Below are positions 40,284 to 48,659 of a stretch of 64,000 nt of DNA, piece after piece. This DNA is from Alphaproteobacteria bacterium (GTDB lineage: Bacteria > Pseudomonadota > Alphaproteobacteria > Micropepsales > Micropepsaceae): NCBI GenBank assembly GCA_016125165.1, contig WGMH01000004.1, positions 186,001 through 250,000 of the forward strand, written 5' to 3'. Both the position numbers and the translations under genes were made by a program. The notes below the pieces were generated by a model, which saw nothing but the letters and a program-made list of their open reading frames with translations, ran no database searches and had not been told where the DNA came from. Each line of letters begins with the position of its first letter. The first letter of the stretch is position 1.

Positions 40284-41264
40284 TCAGGCATCCAGCTTCA
40301 GTTCGGGGATGTAGTACGCAATCGTTTTGCGCAGGCCGTCTTCCAGAGACCAACGCTCCGAAAAGCCGGTGAGCTTCTTGAGTTTGTCGGTTTTGGGCGC
40401 ACGCCGGCGGACAGAACCTTGCGGCGAATCCCTTAATTCGATTTCGCCCTTCATGCCCGCGATGTCCATCATCAGTTTGGCGACATCGATGATCTTCATT
40501 TCCCGCGTGCTGCCGATGTTCACAACTTCACCAATGCAGGCGTCGCTCTGCGCAACCGCGATCGTGGCGGCGATACTGTCGTCGATATAGATGAACGCGC
40601 GCGTATCTTCCCAGCCGTCCAGCCGATAGATGCCCTTGCGCGCGCGGTTCAGGAAATCCGGCACCACGTGCTTGTCGCCCATGCGCGGACCATAGGTGTT
40701 GTGATAGCGCGCGATGGTGAAGGGAAAGCCGAATTGCCGCGCACCCTGCACCGTGAGCACTTCGCCGTGCAGCTTGGATATTGCGTAAGACCAGCGGGGA
40801 TTGAATACGTCCGAAATGGACAGCGGCACGTCCTCCGCCGTCGGCACTTCCCAGTTGAATTTGGTGACGGTGGATGCGTAGGCCTCGCTGGTCCCTGCAT
40901 AGAGAAACCGCGTCAGGCGCCGCGCCGGACCGTATTTTTCGATCAGGAAAAAGGTCGGCAGCGTGGAACAACGCAGCACTTCGAACGGGCGTTCGTAGAA
41001 ATTCTGCGTCCCATTGAGGGCGGCCATATGGTAGATCGCGTCCACATCATCCGGCAGCGCCATGACCGAGGAACGGTCGGCAAGATCGATATCCACCCCC
41101 ACGACATTCGGGCGCGCGGTCAACGCCTCATAAGCGGCGTCGGCTTCGCCGCGCACATAATTGTCGCAACAGATGACCGTGTTGGCGGGATCTTCGGCGA
41201 GAATCTCCGCCAGACGGAATCCGATGAAGCCTGCGGCGCCCGTAACGAGAATTCTCACGCTCAC
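40284..41264 (-). CDS. NAD-dependent nucleotide-sugar epimerase/dehydratase
   Basis: 326-aa extended SDR. The NAD loop is TGAAGFIGFRLAE, the catalytic pair is in YAISK, and the substrate-binding region includes ARYHNTYGPRMGDKHVVPDFLNRARKG and a VNIGSTREM stretch. This is the GalE/RmlB-like fold acting on NDP-hexoses. It overlaps the nucleotide-sugar dehydrogenase upstream by ATGA, so both feed one surface polysaccharide pathway. The exact sugar is uncertain; a UDP-glucuronate-modifying enzyme is likely given its partner. Confidence 0.88.
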   Translation of the reverse strand: MSVRILVTGAAGFIGFRLAEILAEDPANTVICCDNYVRGEADAAYEALTARPNVVGVDIDLADRSSVMALPDDVDAIYHMAALNGTQNFYERPFEVLRCSTLPTFFLIEKYGPARRLTRFLYAGTSEAYASTVTKFNWEVPTAEDVPLSISDVFNPRWSYAISKLHGEVLTVQGARQFGFPFTIARYHNTYGPRMGDKHVVPDFLNRARKGIYRLDGWEDTRAFIYIDDSIAATIAVAQSDACIGEVVNIGSTREMKIIDVAKLMMDIAGMKGEIELRDSPQGSVRRRAPKTDKLKKLTGFSERWSLEDGLRKTIAYYIPELKLDA

Positions 41265-42628
41265 ACCTTCGAATCGATCATATCGCGCAGTGCTCGGGTA
41301 TTGCCCAATCCGGCATAGACAATACCATCAGGCAGCGCCAGATCCTGTGCGCGATGCTGGTTCCAATAGTCGTAGATGAGGCCGGGCGTCGCCATGGCCC
41401 CCGCCAGCTCCGCAATTGGCATGCGCGCAAAGGCTTCGTGATTGTTCTGAATGATGACAAGCGAAGCGCCATCAAAAGCCTGTTCCAGTGTCGCGCAAGC
41501 TGTCACATCGAGCATGGCGACAGCTTCGGGCTTCACCACCGGGTCAAAGGTCCGGATCGTTGCCGCCGGAAAAATCTCTTTCAGGCTCGCAATCATCGGC
41601 AGGGCGAGACTGCCACGCAGGTCATCCGTCTCCGGTCGCCCCTTGAATGCCAGGCCCAGAAAGGCGATCGCACGCGGTGAACCGCCCGCGCCCTTCATGG
41701 CCTGCCATGAATGCGCTGCAGAGCGGATGGTGCGCACCGGCAATTCTTCGTTCCAGTGTCTGCCTGCAAGACTGAGGCGCGGTTCGAAACCGTGTTCGGC
41801 AAGCCCTTCGGCAAGAATGTAGGGATCCTTTTCCAGGCACGGCCCTCCCACCGGTCCAGGCATGGGCAGGTTGGCGCGCGGATAGCCGAGATTGCTGGCA
41901 GAAATCACCTCGCCGGCATTGATGCCTACAGCCTCGCACATCGCCGCCACCTCGTTGGCGAAGGCGAAGATGTAGTCGCGCTGCGTGTTGTTGATGAGCT
42001 TGATGGTTTCGGCCGTTTCCAGATCGCTGACACGCACCACCGAGTTGGTCAGAAAACTGAAGAGCTGCGACGCGCGGAACGTTGCCGCATCATCAAGGCC
42101 GCCCACGATCTGCGGCAGCGTGCTCAATTCCTGCAGGGCTTTGCCTTCCAGCGTGCGTTCCGGACAGAAAGCGATGTCATAGGCAACACCTGCGCCATCC
42201 AGAATCGGCTTGACCAGATTGCGGGTGGTACCGATGCGCACGGTGGAGCGCAGTACGACCAGATCACCGGGCTTCAGTACATCGCGCAGATCGTTGCAGA
42301 CCGTACGGATCGCCCCCACCTGTGTCTGCTTGTCGGCGCCTACGGGCGTGCCAACGGTTACGATGAAGGCGGTGGCAGGCATGTCTGCCGTTAGTCTCTG
42401 CTGAACGGTAAGCGCCCCCCTGCTCACTTGAAGCGCAAGGTGACTGTCGAATCCGGTTTCGGCGAAATGCGCGCGCCCGGCCCGCACATGATCCAGCACG
42501 CGCTGGTCACGCTCCACGCCAAAAACCCGATATCCGGCTTCAGCCATGGCAACTGCGAGCGTGAGCCCGACATAGCCCAGGCCGATGATGCAAACCTGTC
42601 TGTCCGGGTAATTGGCAGGAACCAGCAT
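41261..42628 (-). CDS. Nucleotide-sugar dehydrogenase (UDP-glucose/GDP-mannose DH family)
   Basis: 455 aa. The N-terminal NAD domain has VCIIGLGYVGLTLAVAMAEAGY; the middle contains CPERTLEGKALQELSTLPQIVGG, and the catalytic Cys lies in GGPCLEKDPY (the usual GGxCLPKD with Glu for Pro). This enzyme oxidises an NDP-sugar at C6 to the uronate in two steps. The start ATG (42628) lacks a clear RBS; a GTG two codons upstream is possible. A perfect hairpin GGGCGCT/AGCGCCC (42644-42660) sits just upstream in the leader. Confidence 0.9.
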   Translation of the reverse strand: MLVPANYPDRQVCIIGLGYVGLTLAVAMAEAGYRVFGVERDQRVLDHVRAGRAHFAETGFDSHLALQVSRGALTVQQRLTADMPATAFIVTVGTPVGADKQTQVGAIRTVCNDLRDVLKPGDLVVLRSTVRIGTTRNLVKPILDGAGVAYDIAFCPERTLEGKALQELSTLPQIVGGLDDAATFRASQLFSFLTNSVVRVSDLETAETIKLINNTQRDYIFAFANEVAAMCEAVGINAGEVISASNLGYPRANLPMPGPVGGPCLEKDPYILAEGLAEHGFEPRLSLAGRHWNEELPVRTIRSAAHSWQAMKGAGGSPRAIAFLGLAFKGRPETDDLRGSLALPMIASLKEIFPAATIRTFDPVVKPEAVAMLDVTACATLEQAFDGASLVIIQNNHEAFARMPIAELAGAMATPGLIYDYWNQHRAQDLALPDGIVYAGLGNTRALRDMIDSKV

Positions 42629-42982
42629 GAACACCGCGCGATCGGGCGCTCATAGCGCCCCTGAATGAGGAAAAATGACGCTGGCGATTAAGCCCAGCCC
42701 GGATTTGAGCGCAACCCCTGGTGCCGATCTGCGTTGACGCTCGGTCGATTGCTTCAAAGTTCCGCCGCTGAAACCCTGTGTTCATGCGCCGCCGAGGCGG
42801 CCCAATCTCTTGAAAGCCAGCATCGGCGATCTTACTATATCGGCCACAAGCGCCGCCGATTTGGACGGAAGAGTCCAGGCGTTACAAGTACTTAAGGCAA
42901 ATATGTCGCCTTCCGCGCCGGCCCTCCGCAAAAAAGCGGAACCGGAGGGGGTGGCTTTGCCGCTGTCAGGACGTTTAGAGCC
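42629..42982. other. 354-bp intergenic region between divergent ndh-sugar and greA genes
   Basis: Contents that I can support: hairpin at 42644-42660 in the minus-strand leader; GCCGCC-GA-GGCGGC dyad at 42788-42801; the greA promoter at 42810-42838; and in the greA leader alternative pairings around 42911-42949 (TCCGC-AAAAAA-GCGGA against CCCTCC/GGAGGG). A 63-codon ORF from TTG at 42810 lies across this leader but coincides with the -35 box and is not accepted as a gene. The rest (42661-42787) shows nothing I can name. Confidence 0.6.
42810..42838 (+). promoter_or_regulatory. Promoter of greA
   Basis: TTGAAA (42810-42815), 17 bases, TACTAT (42833-42838). The start of transcription would be near 42845, leaving a leader of about 138 bases. 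Confidence 0.65.
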
Positions 42983-43456
42983 ATGGAACGCATACCTATG
43001 ACCGCCGGGGGCTTCCAAGCCCTGGAAGAGGAATTGAACAAGCTGAAGAATGTGGAGCGGCACAGCATCATCCGCGCCATCGCGGAAGCGCGCGCCCACG
43101 GCGACCTCTCGGAGAACGCGGAATACCATGCCGCCAAGGAGCGCCAGGCCTTCATCGAAGGCCGGGTGATGGAGCTGGAAGACCAGATCGGCCGCGCCGA
43201 GGTGATCGATATCGCCAAGCTGTCCGGTGGCTCGGTCAAGTTCGGCGCGACCGTCACACTGGTGGACGAGGATACCGACGCGGAAAAGACCTATCAGATC
43301 GTTGGCGATCTGGAGGCTGATGCGAAGCTCGGGCGCATTTCCCTGTCCTCACCGATTGCCCGCGCGCTCATCGGCAAAACTGTCGGCGACACGGTGGAAG
43401 TGGCAGCGCCCGGCGGCGCGCGCTCATACGAAATCCTCAAGGTGGAATTCCGGTAA
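42983..43456 (+). CDS. greA: Transcription elongation factor GreA
   Basis: 157-aa factor that enters the RNA polymerase secondary channel and stimulates cleavage of backtracked RNA. The coiled coil carries the acidic tip in [27 protein letters not shown], where the Asp and Glu of GDLSENAEY act at the active site. The C-terminal FKBP-like domain ends [23 protein letters not shown]. It has its own promoter and a long leader; closeness to carB is usual in this class. Confidence 0.97.
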   Translation: MERIPMTAGGFQALEEELNKLKNVERHSIIRAIAEARAHGDLSENAEYHAAKERQAFIEGRVMELEDQIGRAEVIDIAKLSGGSVKFGATVTLVDEDTDAEKTYQIVGDLEADAKLGRISLSSPIARALIGKTVGDTVEVAAPGGARSYEILKVEFR

Positions 43457-43524
43457 ACGTGAAGCTGCCCCTTTGCGGCTGAAAATTCGCCGCATTCGGC
43501 AGGTGTTCTGTCATCGGGATGGCG

Positions 43525-43553
43525 CTTTGCTTCGGGGGGGCCTCGCCTATACT
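43525..43553 (+). promoter_or_regulatory. Possible chvI promoter
   Basis: A perfect TATACT -10 (43548-43553) with CTTTGC 17 bases upstream (43525-43530), 34 bases before the response-regulator start. The -35 is poor, so an activator may help. Confidence 0.45.
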
Positions 43554-43586
43554 ACCGAAGCACGGCGCGGGAAGCGGGATTCGCAC

Positions 43587-44291
43587 ATGGCCACGGTTGC
43601 TCTGGTTGACGACGACAAGAACATACTGACCTCGGTCTCTATGCTGCTTGAGACGGAAGGCTACAATGTTCGCGCCTATTCTGATGGCGCCGCAGCGCTG
43701 ACCGCGCTCACAGCCACCCCGCCCGATCTGGCAATTCTGGACATCAAGATGCCGCGCATGGACGGGCTGGAGCTGCTGCGCCGCCTGCGCCAATCCGGTG
43801 ATCTGCCGGTGATCTTCCTCACGTCCAAGGACGAAGAGATCGACGAGCTGATGGGACTGAACGCAGGCGCGGACGATTACATCAGAAAGCCGTTTTCGCA
43901 GCGCCTGCTTCTGGAGCGCGTGCGCGCCGTGTTACGTCGCGCCGAAGCGCGCAAGGGCACCCAGCCGCCCGCGGGCGAAGCCAAGAAGGAGGCGCTGATC
44001 CGCGGCAAGCTGGCCCTCGACCCGCAACGCCACGAATGCACATGGGATGGCAAGCCAGTGCGGCTGACCGTTACCGAGTTCCTGATTCTGCAATGCCTTG
44101 CCCAGCGCCCCGGATTCGTGAAGAGCCGCGACAACCTGATGGACGCGGCCTATGACGATCAGGTCTATGTGGACGACCGTACGATCGACAGTCACATCAA
44201 ACGTCTGCGCAAGAAGTTCAAGGTTGTCGACGATGATTTCGACGCCATCGAAACCCTCTACGGCGTGGGCTACCGCTATCGCGAAGCCTGA
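43587..44291 (+). CDS. chvI: OmpR-type response regulator ChvI
   Basis: 234 aa. Receiver domain: acidic VDDDKN, phospho-acceptor Asp52 in [21 protein letters not shown] and the conserved Lys in IRKPFS. DNA-binding winged helix: [31 protein letters not shown] through [16 protein letters not shown] and YGVGYRY. The order chvI-chvG-hprK-EIIA-HPr identifies the alphaproteobacterial ChvGI envelope/acid response system. ATG chosen with GGGAAGCGGG upstream; the longer ORF begins within greA. Confidence 0.93.
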   Translation: MATVALVDDDKNILTSVSMLLETEGYNVRAYSDGAAALTALTATPPDLAILDIKMPRMDGLELLRRLRQSGDLPVIFLTSKDEEIDELMGLNAGADDYIRKPFSQRLLLERVRAVLRRAEARKGTQPPAGEAKKEALIRGKLALDPQRHECTWDGKPVRLTVTEFLILQCLAQRPGFVKSRDNLMDAAYDDQVYVDDRTIDSHIKRLRKKFKVVDDDFDAIETLYGVGYRYREA

Positions 44292-44307
44292 GAAAAGCCC
44301 CTTCGAC

Positions 44308-45900
44308 GTGCGGCCAGCCCTGAGCGCGGCCCTCTCGCGCACGTCTGGCTATTCGGCGCTATCGCGGCGCATCATTTTTTTCAACGCGGTGGCGCTCGTC
44401 GTTCTGATGGGCGGCGTCATTCTTGTGCAATCGAGCCGTGTCGGCCTGATCGACGAACGCCTCTCCGGCATACAGGAACAGGCCCAAATCGTGGCAAGCA
44501 CATTGGCCGAGTACACCACGGTGGAAGAAGGCCGGGCCATCAATGTCGAACAGGCAGAACCTCTGCTGCGCCAGCTGATTGCGCCGACGCGCTTGCGCGC
44601 CCGCCTGTACGGCACCGATGGCCAGCTCGAAATCGACACGCGCAACCTTTTGGCGCGCAATGTGGTGCAGACGGTTGAGCTTCCGCCACTCAATACCGTG
44701 AGCCGCATCAAGGAAACCTGGAACGATTTCTATGACGGCATCATGGGTGTGCGCCCACTGAGCGATCTGCAGCCGTATTTTGAAGCGGGCAAAGATGGCC
44801 GAGCCTACACGGAAGTCACCCGCGCGCTGAGCGGTGATGTGACCACTGCGGAACGCCTCGACAATCGCAACCGGCTTGTTCTTTCGGTGGCAGTGCCAGT
44901 TCAGCGTTTCAAGGCGATCTATGGCGTACTGCTGGTTTCCACCGAAGGCGGCGACATCGACAACATTCTTCGCGAAGAGCGCGCCACACTTTTGCAAGTC
45001 TTCGCTGTTGCATTGGTGGTGATGATCCTGTCATCGCTCTATCTGGGCGGCTTCATCGCTGAACCCGTACGCAGGCTGGCGGCAGCAGCAGACCGGGTAA
45101 GACGCGGACGCGCCGGGCGCGATGCCATTCCTGCGATGTCGGAGCGCAATGATGAAATCGGCGCCCTGGCATCGAGCCTCTCTGCCATGACCAATGCGCT
45201 TTATGCGCGCATCGATGCCATCGAAAGCTTCGCGGCAGATGTGGCCCATGAATTGAAGAACCCGCTCACGTCACTGCGCAATGCTATCGAAATGCTGAAC
45301 CGCGCCACGACGCCAGAGCAGCGTGAAAAGCTTCTCTCCATCATCCGCGCCGACATAAAGCGCATTGACCGGCTGATTACGGATATTTCCGACGCTTCGC
45401 GCCTCGACGCCGAACTCAGCCGAGAGCATTCCGTGCCTGTCGATATCACGCATCTGCTGGAAACCATCGTGCAGGTCTACCAGTTGACGGAAATTCCTCG
45501 TGGCGTGAGCATCGCGCTGGCGCCCAACCTGCCCATGGATGCGGTCGTTCTGGGCAATGATGAACGGCTGGGCCAGATTTTCCGGAATCTGATCGATAAC
45601 GCGCTTTCGTTCAGCCCGGACAACGGTACCGTCACGATCTCTGCGCTTGTCGGTGGCGGCGCCGTTCGCGTGCTGGTGGAAGATGAAGGTCCCGGCATTC
45701 CGGAAGAAAACGTCGAAAGCATCTTCAATCGCTTCTACACGGAACGGCCTGCCGAACATGGTTTCGGCAAAAACTCCGGACTTGGCCTTTCCATCGCACG
45801 ACAGATTGCAGAAGGAAGTGGTGGCCGCATCTGGGCCGAAAACCGCGCGCGTGGCGGTGCCCGCTTTATCGTTGAACTTCCCATTGCGCGCATGGGTTGA
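44308..45900 (+). CDS. chvG: Sensor histidine kinase ChvG
   Basis: 530 aa from a GTG start 16 bases after chvI. Layout: first TM (IIFFNAVALVVLMGGVILV), periplasmic sensor domain (about residues 45-225, with RLRARLYGTDGQLEIDTRNLL), second TM (LLQVFAVALVVMILSSLYLGG), HAMP, H-box FAADVAHELKNPLTSLRNAIEML, N-box RNLIDNALSF, and ATP boxes VEDEGPGIPEEN and GLGLSIA. The long periplasmic domain is where ExoR or a similar periplasmic inhibitor binds in rhizobia. No ATG start fits, so GTG is the best choice. Confidence 0.92.
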   Translation: MRPALSAALSRTSGYSALSRRIIFFNAVALVVLMGGVILVQSSRVGLIDERLSGIQEQAQIVASTLAEYTTVEEGRAINVEQAEPLLRQLIAPTRLRARLYGTDGQLEIDTRNLLARNVVQTVELPPLNTVSRIKETWNDFYDGIMGVRPLSDLQPYFEAGKDGRAYTEVTRALSGDVTTAERLDNRNRLVLSVAVPVQRFKAIYGVLLVSTEGGDIDNILREERATLLQVFAVALVVMILSSLYLGGFIAEPVRRLAAAADRVRRGRAGRDAIPAMSERNDEIGALASSLSAMTNALYARIDAIESFAADVAHELKNPLTSLRNAIEMLNRATTPEQREKLLSIIRADIKRIDRLITDISDASRLDAELSREHSVPVDITHLLETIVQVYQLTEIPRGVSIALAPNLPMDAVVLGNDERLGQIFRNLIDNALSFSPDNGTVTISALVGGGAVRVLVEDEGPGIPEENVESIFNRFYTERPAEHGFGKNSGLGLSIARQIAEGSGGRIWAENRARGGARFIVELPIARMG

Positions 45901-45902
45901 AG

Positions 45903-46400
45903 ATGGAACCGGCGACTATCCATGCCACGACGATCCTGCTTGGCGACGCTGGCGCGGCCTTTGGCGGCGGCAGCGATGCAGGCGTATTGCTGCTTGGCAA
46001 ACCGGGAAGCGGAAAATCCTCGCTTGCGCTCAGGCTGCTGACGTTAGGCGCGCAGCTGATCGCGGATGATCGCACCCATGTGTTCCTGCGCGAGAACGCA
46101 CTATGGGCGCGCGCGCCTGCCGCGATTGCCGGACTTCTGGAGGTGCGCGGCGTGGGAATTCTGCAGGTACCACACGCCGATTGCGCGCGGATCTGGCTCG
46201 CGGTGGTGCTTGAGCCGGGCGTGAAAAATGCGCGGATTCCCGTTCCCCGCTACTTTGAAGCCCCGGCTGGATTCGCCGATGCCGCGGCTGTGCCCCTGAT
46301 CACCCTCGATGGCGCCAATCCGGCCGCGGCCGAGCGGATTGCTGCGGCTGCCGCAGCGTTTCGGCTGGGATTATTCCGCGAACAGGCACATTCCGGGTAA
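45903..46400 (+). CDS. hprK: HPr kinase/phosphorylase, short alphaproteobacterial form
   Basis: 165 aa: only the C-terminal kinase domain of HprK, as usual in this class. Walker A is GKPGSGKSSLA, followed by LIADDRTHV and the family signature around LLEVRGVGILQV. It phosphorylates or dephosphorylates a serine on HPr in response to metabolite levels. Start two bases after the chvG stop; a TTG that overlaps the chvG stop is possible but less likely. This gene links ChvGI to the PTS branch downstream. Confidence 0.92.
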   Translation: MEPATIHATTILLGDAGAAFGGGSDAGVLLLGKPGSGKSSLALRLLTLGAQLIADDRTHVFLRENALWARAPAAIAGLLEVRGVGILQVPHADCARIWLAVVLEPGVKNARIPVPRYFEAPAGFADAAAVPLITLDGANPAAAERIAAAAAAFRLGLFREQAHSG

Positions 46401-46461
46401 GGGCTTCCATCCCCGGCCAAGGTTGATATCGTTCGCCCCGCTCACCATCTATGCATCGGAA

Positions 46462-46875
46462 ATGATCGGTATCGTTCTCGTCACGCACGGCCGTCTGGCC
46501 CAGGAATTCATCGCCGCTATGGAGCATATGGTGGGGCCCCAAACCCATTTGCGCGCCGTATGCATTGGTCCGGAGGACGACAGCGAACGGCGCCAGCGCG
46601 AGATTGCGGCGGCGGTCAAATCGGTCGATCTGGGCGACGGCGTCGTTGTAGCAACGGACATGTATGGTGGCACGCCCTGCAATCTGGCGCTCACGCTTCT
46701 GGACCCCGGCAAGGTGGAGGTGCTCGCAGGCGCCAACCTGCCCAGTCTCGTAAAATTGATTGATGTGCGCACCAAGTTGCCGCTCGAACAGGCGGTGAAA
46801 GAAGCCATCGACGCAGGCCGCAAATATATGCGCGCCGGCTCGGCCGACCTTGTTGCCGGAACAAAGCGCGCATGA
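46462..46875 (+). CDS. PTS mannose-family EIIA component
   Basis: 137-aa cytosolic phosphocarrier. The phosphorylated His is His9 in VLVTHGRLAQEFI, and DMYGGTPCNLALTLL and TKLPLEQAVKEAIDAGRKYM match the EIIA-Man fold. No EIIB/C/D permease is near, so it acts as a regulator, receiving phosphate from HPr and adjusting kinases or transcription, as proposed for the alphaproteobacterial EIIA-Man homologue. It overlaps HPr by ATGA. Confidence 0.92.
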   Translation: MIGIVLVTHGRLAQEFIAAMEHMVGPQTHLRAVCIGPEDDSERRQREIAAAVKSVDLGDGVVVATDMYGGTPCNLALTLLDPGKVEVLAGANLPSLVKLIDVRTKLPLEQAVKEAIDAGRKYMRAGSADLVAGTKRA

Positions 46876-47153
46876 GCCAAGCCGGGCGTATCACCGCCAC
46901 CGCAACAATCACCAACAAGCGCGGCCTTCACGCGCGCGCATCAGCAAAAGTTGTGGAAGCCGCCGCGCGCTTCAAGGCCACCATTACCGTGCGCAAGGGG
47001 AACCAAACGGTCGATGCCCGCTCGATTATGGGACTGATGATGCTGGCAGCAGGTATTGGATCGGAGGTGGAAATTGCCGCCGAAGGCCCCGATGCCGCCG
47101 ATGCCATGACGGCAATTCTGGCGCTGGTAGAAGCGAAGTTCGGAGAAGATTGA
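46872..47153 (+). CDS. HPr-family phosphocarrier protein
   Basis: 93 aa. The active His is His20 in KRGLHARASAKVV, and the regulatory serine is Ser51 in ARSIMGLMMLAAG, matching Ser46 of classic HPr, so it can be a target of the HprK encoded two genes upstream. EI (ptsI/ptsP) is not in the window. It is the last gene of the chvI-to-HPr run. Confidence 0.94.
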   Translation: MSQAGRITATATITNKRGLHARASAKVVEAAARFKATITVRKGNQTVDARSIMGLMMLAAGIGSEVEIAAEGPDAADAMTAILALVEAKFGED

Positions 47154-47231
47154 TCCCCCGCTATGCACGACACGCGGGTTGCGCACCGGGCAGCGAGCGG
47201 TCAACCTCGCCCCGTCATTGGGGGAACCGAC

Positions 47232-48659
47232 ATGGATTCCAAAAACGGATTGCCCGGCTGGGCGCCCGCCGCCATCGTTGTGGGAACGTTTGTGCTTGTT
47301 TGGGCGCTCATTCCTGGCGCTGGCAAGAACGAAGAGAAGAAGGACGGCGCGTTTCCAAACGATCAGTTCCCGTCCACTTACGCCGCCTATCCCTCAAAGC
47401 CCACGCTGATCCGCGGCGCGACCATTCTGACCGCGACGGACAAGGAAATCAGCAACGGTGACGTTCTGCTGAAGGACGGCAAGATCGAAGCCGTTGGCAC
47501 CAATCTGGATGCGCCCACCGACGCGGTGATCGTGGATGGCAAAGGCAAGTTCGTCACGCCGGGCATCATCGACATTCATTCCCATTTGGGCGTCTATCCT
47601 TCGCCTTCCGCGCAGGAAACGTCGGACGGCAATGAAGCGACCAAGCCGACGACACCGGAAGTTCGTTCGGAAAATTCCGTCTGGCCACACGATCCCGGAT
47701 TCACACGCGCGCTTGCAGGTGGCGTCACGGCCATGCAGATCCTGCCCGGTTCCGCCAATCTTATTGGCGGCCGCTCGGTGGTGCTGAAAAACGTGCCATC
47801 GCGCACAACACAAGGCATGAAATTCCCCGACGCGCCCTACGGTCTGAAAATGGCCTGCGGTGAAAACCCGAAGCGGGTGTACGGCGACAAGGGCGGCCCT
47901 TCTACCGAAATGGGCAACATCGCGGGCTATCGCGAAGCCTATCAGAAGGCGAAGGAATATCGGGCGAAGTGGCAAGCCTACTGGAAAAAAGGCGAAGGCT
48001 CGGAACCGGATCGCGATCTGGGCCTGGAGACGATGGGCCTTGTTCTGGATGGAAAGATTCGCGTGCAGATGCACTGCTACCGCGCCGACCAGATGGCCAC
48101 GATGATCGACGTGTCAAAGGAATTTGGTTTCCATATCGCCGCCTTCCACCATGCAACGGAAGCCTACAAGGTCGCGGACCTTCTGCGCGAAAACAACACC
48201 TGCGCTGTGATGTGGGCGGATTGGTGGGGATTCAAGATGGAGGCGTATGACGCCATTCCCGAAGGGATTGCCATGGTCGACGCCGCGGGCGCCTGCGCCA
48301 TGATCCATTCGGACGATCCACTCGGCATTCAACGGCTCAATCAGGAAGTGGCCAAGGCGATGGCAGCTGGCCGTCGCATGGGCCTCAACATCCCGCGCGC
48401 ACATGCCGTGGCCTGGATGACGAAAAACCCGGCCAAGGCACTGGGGATTGACGACAAGGTGGGCACCATCGAACCCGGCAAGATGGCGGACGTGGTGCTG
48501 TGGGATCGCGACCCGTTCAGCGTTTATGCGCACGCCGAAAAAGTCTTCATCGACGGCGCGCTGATGTTCGACCGCGATGATCCCGGGAACAGTCCACGCT
48601 CGGACTTCGAACTTGGACAATTCCTCGATCAGGGCCACACCGGAGGAGCGGGACAATGA
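47232..48659 (+). CDS. Membrane-anchored amidohydrolase, intact metal site
   Basis: 475 aa. One N-terminal helix (APAAIVVGTFVLVWALIPGAG) anchors an imidazolonepropionase-type amidohydrolase. The metal motif is DIHSHLG (His116, His118); later ligands are likely in VQMHCYRAD, AAFHHATEA and MIHSDDPLG (Asp). The start at ATG 47232 follows GGGGGAACC; upstream in-frame codons show no family feature. It overlaps the next, related gene by ATGA, so both are made together, probably as a complex in the periplasm. Confidence 0.88.
   Translation: MDSKNGLPGWAPAAIVVGTFVLVWALIPGAGKNEEKKDGAFPNDQFPSTYAAYPSKPTLIRGATILTATDKEISNGDVLLKDGKIEAVGTNLDAPTDAVIVDGKGKFVTPGIIDIHSHLGVYPSPSAQETSDGNEATKPTTPEVRSENSVWPHDPGFTRALAGGVTAMQILPGSANLIGGRSVVLKNVPSRTTQGMKFPDAPYGLKMACGENPKRVYGDKGGPSTEMGNIAGYREAYQKAKEYRAKWQAYWKKGEGSEPDRDLGLETMGLVLDGKIRVQMHCYRADQMATMIDVSKEFGFHIAAFHHATEAYKVADLLRENNTCAVMWADWWGFKMEAYDAIPEGIAMVDAAGACAMIHSDDPLGIQRLNQEVAKAMAAGRRMGLNIPRAHAVAWMTKNPAKALGIDDKVGTIEPGKMADVVLWDRDPFSVYAHAEKVFIDGALMFDRDDPGNSPRSDFELGQFLDQGHTGGAGQ

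Noticed and set aside
42810..43001. 63-codon frame before greA starting with TTG
   Set aside because: Its start is the -35 box of the greA promoter, it overlaps the greA start, and the protein has no recognisable feature. Possible but unsupported.
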